Positions 27,426 through 35,130 of a stretch of DNA of 64,000 nt are shown in pieces. How positions within the stretch are numbered: the stretch's first letter is position 1; each line of letters starts with the position of its first letter. A program made the position numbers and the translations under genes. Under the pieces are notes generated by a model, which was given only the letters and a program-made list of their open reading frames with translations, made no database searches and had not been told where the DNA came from. Source of the stretch: a bacterium (GTDB lineage: Bacteria; Patescibacteria; Microgenomatia; UBA1400; UBA12108); assembly GCA_021788365.1 (NCBI GenBank), contig JAJYKS010000001.1, forward strand, positions 1-64,000, given 5' to 3'.

Positions 27426-28091
27426 ATGCGGATTGATATTGTTACTTTGTTCCCCGAATTCTTTGACACACTGAAAACTCACAGCATCGTGGGGCGGGCG
27501 TTGGCAAATAAAAAAATAGAACTGGTGACGCATAATATGCGCGACTGGTCGCACGACGCGTACAAAACGGTGGACGACCATCCCTACGGCGGCGGTGTGG
27601 GCATGGTACTAAAAGTAGACGTCGTTGCACCCGCGATTGCCGATGTACGAAAGGAAAATCCTGAGGCGCCAGTACTCTTAACAACGCCGCAGGGCGTGCC
27701 GTACTCGCAACACGTTGCACGTACCTTGTCGAGTAAAAGCGGACTCATTATCGTTTGCGGACACTACGAGGGATACGACGAGCGGATACGAGACTACGTG
27801 GACCTCGAGATCTCGGTAGGTGATTTCGTCCTCACCGGCGGAGAGATACCGGCGATGGCTATCGTTGACTCTGTCGCGCGGCTCCTGCCCGGCGTACTCG
27901 GGCATGACGAGAGCAGCCAGGACGAGTCGTTCTCCGAGGGACTATTGGAATACCCCCAGTACACGCGACCGCCCGAGTATGACAATAAGAAAGTACCGGA
28001 AATACTCCTTGGCGGTAATCACAAAGAAATACAGCAGTGGCGAACTCAAGAGTCCAAACTTCGCACAAAGAGTCGACGACCTGATTTATAA
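27426..28091 (+). CDS. trmD: tRNA (guanine-N1-)-methyltransferase
   Basis: This 221-residue enzyme of the SPOUT superfamily begins MRIDIVTLFPEFFDTL and has DDHPYGGGVGMVLK, CGHYEGYDERI and SVGDFVLTGGEIPAMAIVDSVARLLPGVLG, the knotted AdoMet-binding site. It methylates G37 of tRNAs that read CNN codons. The length is slightly short at the C-terminus. It is a solitary plus-strand gene here; in many bacteria it sits beside rpsP and rplS, which are not seen. It converges with the sortase gene, the last 6 nt overlapping. Confidence 0.97.
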   Translation: MRIDIVTLFPEFFDTLKTHSIVGRALANKKIELVTHNMRDWSHDAYKTVDDHPYGGGVGMVLKVDVVAPAIADVRKENPEAPVLLTTPQGVPYSQHVARTLSSKSGLIIVCGHYEGYDERIRDYVDLEISVGDFVLTGGEIPAMAIVDSVARLLPGVLGHDESSQDESFSEGLLEYPQYTRPPEYDNKKVPEILLGGNHKEIQQWRTQESKLRTKSRRPDL

Positions 28092-28676
28092 CGGTTTGGC
28101 GACAACAACGAACCGCTGACTATCCAGGAATCCGGCGCAGGTGTAGAGCGTCAGCGTCTCTGTATTTGTTGGCGAGAGTAGTTTCGTGTTTGCGGGGTCT
28201 ACTTGCTGCATCGATACGATTTTGTAGGAACGAGTGGTACCATCCGACAGTGTCAGTACGATCGTCTCGTTACCCTTTAGTGCGCGAATATTACCGAGGA
28301 CGGTCCGTAGGTTGTGCCCGTAGATTATCATGTTGCCATCCGTACTGGGACGTGCAGATTGTGCGAGATAGGAAGCCTTGTCAGGAGAAATGGTCCAGTG
28401 ATTGTCGGTGTACACCTCTTTCTCTATATCGACGTCCACGAACCATTTAATAAATATGTGCGTCGGCACTGGAAGCGGCGCGACGGCAGGCGCTGCGTGA
28501 TATTCCGCAACAATTTTTTTGTCTATGGAAAGTGCGCGAAAACGCACGATGTTATGTACCGTGGAGACAGTCACCATCCCTATACCAAAAATAATTAATA
28601 TTTCTGGAAGATATGAGAAGCGTGCACGATGAGACGATTTTTTAGCGGGAGGAGTGTGATTTCTTTTTCTTGCCAT
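28086..28676 (-). CDS. Sortase
   Basis: This 196-residue protein has an N-terminal membrane anchor (about residues 23-41) and a sortase domain with catalytic histidine 121 in IYGHN, cysteine 180 in TLYTC and arginine 188. It should cleave a sorting signal and join the surface protein to a cell-wall or glycan acceptor. The gene start lies within the last 35 nt of the gene for a serine/proline-rich surface protein, whose C-terminus looks like a non-canonical sorting signal, so it is probably that protein's dedicated sortase. The class (D or E) cannot be fixed. Confidence 0.85.
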   Translation of the reverse strand: MARKRNHTPPAKKSSHRARFSYLPEILIIFGIGMVTVSTVHNIVRFRALSIDKKIVAEYHAAPAVAPLPVPTHIFIKWFVDVDIEKEVYTDNHWTISPDKASYLAQSARPSTDGNMIIYGHNLRTVLGNIRALKGNETIVLTLSDGTTRSYKIVSMQQVDPANTKLLSPTNTETLTLYTCAGFLDSQRFVVVAKPL

Positions 28677-29493
28677 AGAGCACCGAGCCTGATAGCGTCA
28701 TGAGACCGCCGACGGAACCCAGCGCATTCATAATAACATCATCTACTACGCCAGTCTTTGCATAGGTTGAGGCACCTAGCACCTCACCTTGCGGCTCGGG
28801 AGAATTACTTGAAGATGAGCTCGAGGAGTTGGAACTTGAGGAAGATGAAGAACTGGATGATGAGCTAGAGGAGCTGGGCGATGGCGAAGGAGATGACTCT
28901 ACCGACGCGGATGGCGAGGGGGAGGCTGACTCGGAGGCCGATGGCGATGGTTCTAGCGAAGGCGACGGTGAGGGAGAGACACACTCTTCGTCTTCTACGC
29001 ATGGGTCTACTGATGGACTTGGTGAGGGTGAGGGTGACAATTCTGGCGACGCGCTTGGAGATGGGGATGGGGAGGGACTTGGGGAGGGACTAAGACTAGG
29101 TGAGGGTGACGGACTGGCGGGAATATGACAGCCGTTGTTATAGATCTCCTGGCCTTCGCTTGTCCAGTTCATACCTGGATAGTTGAAACTACCATTGATA
29201 TAGGGAGGAATGATATCTCCCCAATCGTGGCCTGGATAGATAGGTCCTGTGTGGTTGAGATGTCCACCAGAGAGCGAACCATCGTTTTGAATATTAGGGG
29301 TGTTCACTACGTAGGGATTGGAGTTGGAGTCAGATGCATGACAGATGGTTATTTTATCGTTGTCATTGTTATCATCATTATGGGCAAAGGCAGGGGAAGG
29401 GTTTACCGAAAAAAGATGCGATAACGATACGGCGGCAAAAACGATTGAGATAAAAACAAATAGCGACGTCAACCTTGCAAAATGCTTTCTCAT
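28642..29493 (-). CDS. Secreted Ser/Pro-rich surface protein, probable sortase substrate
   Basis: Starting at the ATG at 29493 gives 283 residues: a signal peptide (residues 1-37, ending SPAFA), a folded domain up to about residue 130 with HASDSNSNPYVVNTP and HLNHTGPIYPGHDWGDIIPP, then about 110 residues of SPSPSP and polyserine stalk. The C-terminus has EVLGASTYAKTG, a hydrophobic helix and KKKK, which is the layout of a sorting signal (YAKTG in place of LPxTG). The next gene encodes a sortase. A strong promoter at 29501-29529 fixes this start, and the mRNA is leaderless. Confidence 0.75.
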   Translation of the reverse strand: MRKHFARLTSLFVFISIVFAAVSLSHLFSVNPSPAFAHNDDNNDNDKITICHASDSNSNPYVVNTPNIQNDGSLSGGHLNHTGPIYPGHDWGDIIPPYINGSFNYPGMNWTSEGQEIYNNGCHIPASPSPSPSLSPSPSPSPSPSPSASPELSPSPSPSPSVDPCVEDEECVSPSPSPSLEPSPSASESASPSPSASVESSPSPSPSSSSSSSSSSSSSSSNSSSSSSSNSPEPQGEVLGASTYAKTGVVDDVIMNALGSVGGLMTLSGSVLYGKKKKSHSSR

Positions 29494-29500
29494 TGCGGCT

Positions 29501-29529
29501 ATAGTACTATTTATAGGACTTAATGTCAA
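29501..29529 (-). promoter_or_regulatory. Consensus sigma70 promoter of the surface protein-sortase pair
   Basis: On the minus strand TTGACA (29524-29529), exactly 17 nt spacer, TACTAT (29501-29506). The -10 ends 7 nt before the ATG at 29493, so transcription starts at the start codon. Confidence 0.8.
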
Positions 29530-29536
29530 GAGGTGA

Positions 29537-30439
29537 TTAACTGGTTATATCCGTCAAACCTTCGTCTATAGTCGCAAAATGGAGGCCTAAATCTCGTGTC
29601 GCTTTTGCGTTGCTCATTTTTACCGTGCGAGCAAAGGGCCGCGCAGCGGTCTTTAGATATTCGGTGAGGCTCCCCTCTTTGACCACCGCTGGATCAAATC
29701 CGTAGGCGACGGCGACTTTTTTTGCCAGCTCATAGGGCGAGAGCGAAGTGCTACCTACGACATGATAGATGCCGGATACTTTCCTCTCCGCCACAACGTC
29801 TAGGGCTCTTGCAATGTCATCGATGAAGGTTGGCGTTATTGCCGTATCGGTAAATTGTGGGTAGAGCTTGCCCGTCTCCAAACCTATTTTTATCTTCTTG
29901 ATGATATCGGGCTTGAGATCGTAAGCCTTGCGGTATGGATAGCTAATGCGAACGATAGTATACGACGCGCCGCTCTTTACCACTTCTTCCTCGGCCATTG
30001 CCTTTGTCTCACCGTACCACTCGATTGGGGATACTGCGTCATCCTCGGTGTATGGCGTTTCTTTTTTGCCATCGAAAACAAAATCAGTCGAAATATGGAT
30101 GAGATGCATCCCACGGGCTTTGCATACTTCGGCAATATTTTTTGTTCCCATGACATTTACCCTGTAACAAATCCCCTCTTTGTTTCCCGCCTCGGCAAAC
30201 GCTTTGTTTGTGTCGGTAAAGGCAGCCATGTGAATGAGGACTGGGGCTGGGCCCACCTTCGCTGAAGCTCCGGTGGGTAAATGTGCGTCGACAAACGACT
30301 CTACACTAGCCTTATCGGTGATGTCTACCCCGGTGGTGAGATCGATGTTGCCGACCTCGTATTTGTCCGCAAACATTTCTACGAAACGAGAACCGACGAG
30401 GCCGGTGGCGCCGGTCATGAGAAGCGCTATTTTTGCCAT
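29537..30439 (-). CDS. rmlD: RmlD-like dTDP-4-keto-sugar reductase
   Basis: This 300-residue SDR protein has LMTGATGLVGSRFVEMF (residues 7-23), HISTDFVFDGKKETPYTEDD, WYGETK as YxxxK and VGSTSLSPYELAKKVA, as in dTDP-4-dehydrorhamnose reductases. A 24-bp palindromic repeat encodes about ten extra residues (LPTGASAKVGPA) between strand and loop near residue 56. Together with rmlB, the FdtA-like cupin and rmlA it should make a dTDP-6-deoxyhexose. A different sugar-nucleotide reductase is possible because the family is broad. Confidence 0.75.
   Translation of the reverse strand: MAKIALLMTGATGLVGSRFVEMFADKYEVGNIDLTTGVDITDKASVESFVDAHLPTGASAKVGPAPVLIHMAAFTDTNKAFAEAGNKEGICYRVNVMGTKNIAEVCKARGMHLIHISTDFVFDGKKETPYTEDDAVSPIEWYGETKAMAEEEVVKSGASYTIVRISYPYRKAYDLKPDIIKKIKIGLETGKLYPQFTDTAITPTFIDDIARALDVVAERKVSGIYHVVGSTSLSPYELAKKVAVAYGFDPAVVKEGSLTEYLKTAARPFARTVKMSNAKATRDLGLHFATIDEGLTDITS
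30252..30277. repeat. Palindromic repeat inside the rmlD-like gene
   Basis: CCCACC-TTCGCTGAAGCTCC-GGTGGG, in frame within the coding region. Its relative at 52518-52541 touches the 5' end of tRNA-Ala. Confidence 0.7.
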
Positions 30440-30443
30440 ATTT

Positions 30444-30866
30444 TTACTCCTCTTTTAGTAACTTCTGAAACTCCTCGTAGTTCTCGCAATAATCCGCGCG
30501 GACGGGATCGTAGTTGGTACTCGTGATAGCTACAATCACGCAGTCTTGCGACATGTCCTTGAAGCCGTGCCACACCATGTGGGGGACGGAGATGGCGTTT
30601 TGTGGACCAGAGAGGACCACGTCTTCCAGACCATGTCCGTCATCGACAACTATTGTCGACTGTCCCTGAAGCTGTACAAAGAGCTCATCTTCTTCTGCTC
30701 TGTGGGCGTGGTTGCCGCTTTTCATCTCTCCCTTGGGACTGGTGATGAAATAGACTCGTTTTACGGTGAAGTTTATGTACTCCTTGAGCTCGAGAGCGGT
30801 CATGGTAAAGGTGGGCGCCTGAATATTCTTTAGCGTAAACACTTTGTAGCGACGATCGTCTGCCAT
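30444..30866 (-). CDS. FdtA/QdtA-like sugar 3,4-ketoisomerase (cupin)
   Basis: This 140-residue cupin has GNHAHRAEEDELFVQLQGQST (start near residue 50), with the metal or active-site histidines, and VPHMVWHGFKDMS and NYDPVRADYCENYEEFQ at the C-terminus, the features of FdtA/QdtA/WxcM-C proteins. These isomerise dTDP-4-keto-6-deoxyglucose to the 3-keto sugar. It lies between rmlB and the rmlD-like gene where an rmlC epimerase would usually be; no rmlC is seen in the window. A short palindromic repeat separates it from rmlB. Confidence 0.8.
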   Translation of the reverse strand: MADDRRYKVFTLKNIQAPTFTMTALELKEYINFTVKRVYFITSPKGEMKSGNHAHRAEEDELFVQLQGQSTIVVDDGHGLEDVVLSGPQNAISVPHMVWHGFKDMSQDCVIVAITSTNYDPVRADYCENYEEFQKLLKEE

Positions 30867-30878
30867 AGCTATCCCTTT

Positions 30879-30908
30879 TCGGCCAAAGGCCGATCAGCCT
30901 TTGGCTGA
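30879..30908. repeat. Compound palindromic repeat at the end of rmlB
   Basis: TCGGCC-AAA-GGCCGA followed by TCAGCC-TTT-GGCTGA. It supplies the last codons of rmlB (ISAKG and stop) and the spacer to the cupin gene. It is the same family as 6829-6845 and 7652-7682. Confidence 0.7.
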
Positions 30909-31964
30909 AATGTGCTGATTAATCTCGCTCATGCGAGCGTGAATCTTGTGAACCCATTCGGAGTTGTCTAGGTACCATTGCACGGTTTCCTTTAGTCCCT
31001 GCTCAAATTTATCCCGAGTGTATACCGGCTCCCAGCCGAGCGCCAAGATCTTCGTGGCGTCTATCGCGTAGCGGCGGTCGTGGCCGGGTCTGTCTTGTAC
31101 AAAGGTCATAAGACTCTCTGGCTTGCCCAAAATCTTCAAGACCATTTTGGTAATCTCCAGGTTATTTCGCTCATTATCTACGCCAATGTTGTAAACCTCT
31201 CCTGGTGTACCTTTGTGAAGCAGGAGGTCGAGCGCACGGCTATGATCAACCGCATGGATCCAGTCACGGACGTTTAAGCCATCACCATATACTGGGACGG
31301 GTTGGTCATCCATAGCCTTGAAAATGAAGAATGGGATCAATTTCTCTGGGTATTGGTACGGGCCGTAGTTGTTGCTGCAGTGGGTGACGATGACCGGTGT
31401 CTTGTGAGTGACCCAGTAGGCGTGGCACATGAGGTCACCGCCAGCCTTGGCTGCGGCATAGGGCATGTTCGGCATAATGGGAGTGTCTTCGGTAAATTTC
31501 CTGTCCTCATCGAGACCAAGAGCTCCGTAGACCTCATCTGTCGAGACCTGCAACATGAGTTCGAGATTATTTGCTCGGGCTGCATCCAGGAGCATTTGCA
31601 CGCCGAGACTATTTGTCAGGACAAAGTCTTTGATACCCCCGTGGATACTGCGATCTACGTGTGTCTCAGCGGCAAAGTTAATGAGGTGGGTGATGCCATA
31701 TTTTTTTATAACTTCGTTTACGCGAGTCAGATCGGTGATATCGCCTTGCTCAAAGTGGTAGTGAGGATTTGTCTCGATTGATTTGAGATTATCTAGATTG
31801 CCTGCGTAGGTTAGTTTGTCGTAGTTGACGATCTCGTAGTCAGGGTACTTGCCCAGCATGTAGTGGATAAAATTGCTTCCGATAAAGCCGGCACCGCCGG
31901 CAACCATCAGCTTTACCGCTCCGCGGTATTTCGCACTATCTGTATTTTTTATTGAGCTCAACAT
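30894..31964 (-). CDS. rmlB: dTDP-glucose 4,6-dehydratase
   Basis: This 356-residue SDR enzyme has VAGGAGFIGSNFIHY (residues 21-35), FAAETHVDRSI, QVSTDEVYG with the catalytic residues, MPYAAAKAGGDLM as YxxxK and THCSNNYGPYQYPEKLIP, all strong RmlB markers. It makes dTDP-4-keto-6-deoxyglucose. The start has an AGGAG Shine-Dalgarno 6 nt upstream. The C-terminal residues HISAKG come from a palindromic repeat. Its partner rmlA lies at 37892-38671. Confidence 0.95.
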   Translation of the reverse strand: MLSSIKNTDSAKYRGAVKLMVAGGAGFIGSNFIHYMLGKYPDYEIVNYDKLTYAGNLDNLKSIETNPHYHFEQGDITDLTRVNEVIKKYGITHLINFAAETHVDRSIHGGIKDFVLTNSLGVQMLLDAARANNLELMLQVSTDEVYGALGLDEDRKFTEDTPIMPNMPYAAAKAGGDLMCHAYWVTHKTPVIVTHCSNNYGPYQYPEKLIPFFIFKAMDDQPVPVYGDGLNVRDWIHAVDHSRALDLLLHKGTPGEVYNIGVDNERNNLEITKMVLKILGKPESLMTFVQDRPGHDRRYAIDATKILALGWEPVYTRDKFEQGLKETVQWYLDNSEWVHKIHARMSEINQHISAKG

Positions 31965-31972
31965 ACATTCTC

Positions 31973-32671
31973 CTATTTATGTACAATTCTTTTATGCGTC
32001 AGTTTTTCGATCACTCCTAGACCGAGATGCGACAGCGCAATGATACCAAGATTTAGTGCGAGCGTCACCCCCAATACGATATTGAGCGAGGTGAGTGTTG
32101 TTGTGAGGACCGACCCCTCTGCTATCTGAAAAGAAACACCCGCACGGTAGAGCGCAAAGATAATGCCGCCGGACAAAACGAATATGATGGGCCAGGACCG
32201 CCTATCTTCTTTCGAGATCATCATGCTGTTGCCAACTACCATGATCCCGTATCCTAAAAGTGCGAGCGACCACCACGGATACCCTCTTGCCCACCAGGCT
32301 GAAAAGAGATAGCCAAAGAGCGCCAGGAGCCCTAGTCCGCTTACAAATGGGGCTATGCCAATGACAAAACTACGAAGTGGGTCTGCCGAAGCAGTCATGA
32401 CGTGCCCCAGTTTTTGCCGCTTTTCTTCACCGTTTGAAAAATCTGGAAGGATAGAGATTTCACCGGTCGGGACCTGTAGCACTTCGGCTACTATCCAGTG
32501 GGATAGCTCGTGAATAATGGTGCCGGGCAATACCATAACGCTGTATACAACAACGCCTGGGCGCGTTGAGCCGAAGAGCAACAAACTAATTCCCGATAGC
32601 TCGAACACGAGCCGGCTGCGCACTGCCGAGAGGACGATTATCAGTACAATAAATAGTAGCGCGCTATACAC
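31973..32671 (-). CDS. Membrane zinc metalloprotease-like protein (M50-like)
   Basis: This 232-residue protein has about six helices and IIHELSHWIVAEVLQVPTG (residues 52-70), where HELSH is the HExxH zinc site inside the membrane, as in site-2-protease-like and M50B families. A second zinc ligand of the NxxPxxxxDG kind is not seen, so activity is uncertain. The GTG start lies 2 nt after the stop of the SurA-like gene, suggesting coupled translation. Possible role: regulated cleavage of a membrane protein. Confidence 0.65.
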   Translation of the reverse strand: MYSALLFIVLIIVLSAVRSRLVFELSGISLLLFGSTRPGVVVYSVMVLPGTIIHELSHWIVAEVLQVPTGEISILPDFSNGEEKRQKLGHVMTASADPLRSFVIGIAPFVSGLGLLALFGYLFSAWWARGYPWWSLALLGYGIMVVGNSMMISKEDRRSWPIIFVLSGGIIFALYRAGVSFQIAEGSVLTTTLTSLNIVLGVTLALNLGIIALSHLGLGVIEKLTHKRIVHK

Positions 32672-32673
32672 CT

Positions 32674-33411
32674 TTACAGGCCAAATGTTTTAATACTCGC
32701 GTTTTTCTTCACCTCTGCGAACCAGGTGAGGAAGGCGCTCTGGAGCTTGTTCTGCTTCAACGTGTCTACGATCGTTGCTTTTGCCTGATCGAGTGTCTCG
32801 CCTTTATAAGTCGAGTCCTTGTTGGTGTCGTATTCTTTTTGTACCTCGGCGTCTGTCGGCGTCACCTTGTCTTTTAGGATCTCTTCGACTGCAAGCTGTG
32901 TGTACACCTGCTTCTGTAGATCACTTCTGGTCATACCGCGCTGTTTAAGGGCTATATCAAGGCCACCAACGTCTTTGAACTGATCTTCAAGGGTTTTCAT
33001 CTGTGCGTCGACTGCCGATTGATCAATCTTTACCCCTGATTTGGCGATGGCGTCATCCAAGACCTGCTGGTTCGTCATGTCATCCAGCGTCTGAGCACCA
33101 TAGCTAGACTCTAGTTTGTTCCAGAGCGCAAAACGGGTGATGGGATGGTTGTCCACTATGGCCGGCACCAACCATGGGCCTGCCTTATAGGTAAGGAGCG
33201 CAACGGCGAGGATTACCACGGCAGCTGTTAAAACCTTTGTGTTGAGATGAAATTTCTTTGACGATGCCATGGGAGTAGCGGATATCGCAGCCATAGCTGG
33301 CGTGGAGGCGACCACTGGAGATACTTTCTTTGTCGATTTTACTGCGTGAGCAACGCGAGCAGACTTTGCCGTTGCTTTTGTTGTCTTGGTTGTTTTTTTC
33401 GCTGTGGCCAT
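32674..33411 (-). CDS. SurA N-terminal-like membrane-anchored chaperone
   Basis: This 245-residue protein has a Lys/Thr/Ala-rich cytoplasmic N-terminus (residues 1-55), one transmembrane helix (about 60-78) and an outside helical domain. DDMTNQQVLDDAIAKSGVKI and VDAQMKTLEDQF match SurA_N/trigger-factor-like chaperones, but there is no rotamase domain. It likely aids folding of exported proteins. The start has an AGGGAG Shine-Dalgarno, and a TACAAT -10 candidate lies at 33445-33450. The membrane protease gene follows. Confidence 0.7.
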   Translation of the reverse strand: MATAKKTTKTTKATAKSARVAHAVKSTKKVSPVVASTPAMAAISATPMASSKKFHLNTKVLTAAVVILAVALLTYKAGPWLVPAIVDNHPITRFALWNKLESSYGAQTLDDMTNQQVLDDAIAKSGVKIDQSAVDAQMKTLEDQFKDVGGLDIALKQRGMTRSDLQKQVYTQLAVEEILKDKVTPTDAEVQKEYDTNKDSTYKGETLDQAKATIVDTLKQNKLQSAFLTWFAEVKKNASIKTFGL

Positions 33412-33459
33412 GGTACTCCCTTCAATCGTCTATTGATAACTAGAATTGTAGCATAATTT

Positions 33460-34236
33460 TTAGCTAACCTTTTGCAAGGAATACCATGTATACGACAAAG
33501 AGCGCGAGGAATGCGAATGCGAAGCGGTATGGGACGACCTTACCTCTTGACTAAAGACGCTTGTCAAAAGTTCGGGGAGTGATGTAGCTACCGCTGTTAG
33601 TGAGAGGCCGAGAACGGTAGTGGTAACGCTCAGCGACGTGGAAAGACCTTCCGTCGCGTTTACCGTCATAATGCCACCCACAACCACCCCAATCACCGAT
33701 CCCAAGAGCTCCAAAATACTCATAAACCCGTCATTCATTTTTTTCACTTTGCGAAAACGAAAATAGTCCTCGAATGATCTACCTGTAACCCCCCAGCGAT
33801 ACTCCAGGTAGGTAACCAGTACGGCTATAGAGAGTAGTAGCATACCGCTCCCAAACGGTGCGGGGCGCGGGGCGTAGAGCACAAGAAAACCGACGGTTAC
33901 CCCGAGTAGTACCAAGACAGTTCGTTGCGTCTTGGTAGTACCTATGCGGAGTTTTCCCGCGAGGACGGCTGCGGGAAGCACGAGCGCGATGTTCACAACG
34001 TTAGATCCCACAATATTGGCTACAGCAAGGTTTACGTCGTGCTCGGCAATCGCGACTAGCGATACAACAAGCTCAGGTATGGAAGTACCGATCGCAACTA
34101 GTGTAGAACCGATGACGAGGGGCGAGATACGAATGCCGCTACTAACTCGCTCTACCCATCGCACGAAGAAACGGGTGGAAACGAGGAGGATAGTGATACC
34201 GATTGCAAACTGGATCGCCGACGAAAGGATGGGCAT
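33460..34236 (-). pseudogene. Na+/Ca2+ exchanger-like gene with damaged second half
   Basis: The 258-residue frame has an intact first alpha-repeat (GSTLVAIGTSIPELVVSLVAI, then NIVGSNVVNIALVLP) typical of CaCA exchangers and the start of the second (GLSLTAVATSLPELLTSVFSQE). After that it runs into an unrelated tail (VRSSHTASHSHSS). Shifting frame at about 33530 gives a normal last membrane helix, VVPYRFAFAFLALFVVYMV, ending at the next stop. Roughly 60-75 residues that normally follow, including the second GNxxGSN motif, are missing. This looks like a deletion with frameshift, or an assembly error. Ion transport is unlikely unless rescued. Confidence 0.65.
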
Positions 34237-34245
34237 AGTGCTAGT

Positions 34246-34581
34246 TTAGCGCGTTTTAACGTACTTTTGATGCATTTCTTCAACACGTGCGACGATTGCT
34301 TGCTTCACATCTATTCCGAGCGCAAGGCCGAGAAGAATGAGCGAGTTGAAAACGTCGCCAAGCTCTTTTTCTATATTACTCTTATCGTGTCCTTCGTATT
34401 TTTCTGGCCGTTGCAAACCGAGTTTGAGAAGTACTTCCTCCATGAGCTCACCCACTTCTTCGTTGAGCTTTGTGGAACGAGCGAGAATAACTTTTTCATT
34501 ATCGCTTTCCAAATCTGGATGTATTTTTTTGAGCGCTTCTTCTATTTCCGCAAGCTGGCTAATAAGTTCATCGAGTTTCAT
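34246..34581 (-). CDS. MazG-like nucleotide pyrophosphohydrolase
   Basis: Starting at the ATG at 34581 (MKLDELISQLAEIEEAL) gives 111 residues. LNEEVGELMEEVLLKLG near residues 39-55 and NIEKELGDVFNSLILLG near 69-85 form the EExxE...ExxD metal-binding pattern of MazG-type all-alpha pyrophosphohydrolases, which hydrolyse NTPs to NMP. The start overlaps the NUDIX gene by 14 nt. It likely cleans up aberrant nucleotides. Confidence 0.8.
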   Translation of the reverse strand: MKLDELISQLAEIEEALKKIHPDLESDNEKVILARSTKLNEEVGELMEEVLLKLGLQRPEKYEGHDKSNIEKELGDVFNSLILLGLALGIDVKQAIVARVEEMHQKYVKTR

Positions 34582-35116
34582 GTTTACTCTTTCTGTACAG
34601 AGCATAGAGCAAGTACACGCTCATGGTGTAGCCACAATTTGCCGTACCTGCTTCTATCATGGATGGTAAGGCTGTTAGTTTTATTTTTTGTACTTCCATG
34701 TCGCTTTCCGTTTTTTCTCGATGGGCTGTGCCTACCGTAAAATCGGTAGCGAGGTATACGTGCATGTGGGCCGATGTCATTCCCGGATCAGGCTTGAATG
34801 TGCCGAGTTTTACGAGCGTAGCGTGGGTGATGCCCGTTTCTTCTTCCAGCTCTTGCCGAGCTGCCTGTTCTGCAGATTGGCCTTTTTCTACACCCCCCAT
34901 GGGAAATTGCCATATAGATTCGTGTATGGGATAGCGATATTGTCGTACCATGTAGACGCTGTCGCCAACTACCGGTAATATCGCAACGCCATCTCTATTT
35001 GTTTTTGTGACGTACACTTGTTCCCACCGCGTACCGTTGAGCTCAACTTCGTCTACCATAATTTCGGCGTGAGGGTTCTTGTACACTGAGCGGGTGGATA
35101 TGAGCTTTGGCGGCAT
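34568..35116 (-). CDS. NUDIX hydrolase, ADP-sugar pyrophosphatase-like
   Basis: This 182-residue protein has the NUDIX box from GGVEKGQSAEQAARQELEEE to TGI (residues 74-96) preceded by VYMVRQYRYPIHESIWQFPMG, the pattern of ADP-ribose and ADP-sugar pyrophosphatases. The substrate is inferred only from that resemblance. It lies in a run of nucleotide and DNA maintenance genes between alkA and mazG. Confidence 0.85.
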   Translation of the reverse strand: MPPKLISTRSVYKNPHAEIMVDEVELNGTRWEQVYVTKTNRDGVAILPVVGDSVYMVRQYRYPIHESIWQFPMGGVEKGQSAEQAARQELEEETGITHATLVKLGTFKPDPGMTSAHMHVYLATDFTVGTAHREKTESDMEVQKIKLTALPSMIEAGTANCGYTMSVYLLYALYRKSKHETR

Positions 35117-35130
35117 GCGGTTATTTTACT

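Noticed and set aside
28780..29110. Tandem short repeats as a possible CRISPR array
   Set aside because: The units are degenerate 6-bp codon repeats (Ser-Pro) with no spacers; no CRISPR array or cas gene is seen in the window.
28829..29128. Acidic Asp/Glu/Gly-rich frame on the plus strand
   Set aside because: It is the complement of the SPSPSP and polyserine stalk of the surface protein and has no start signal.
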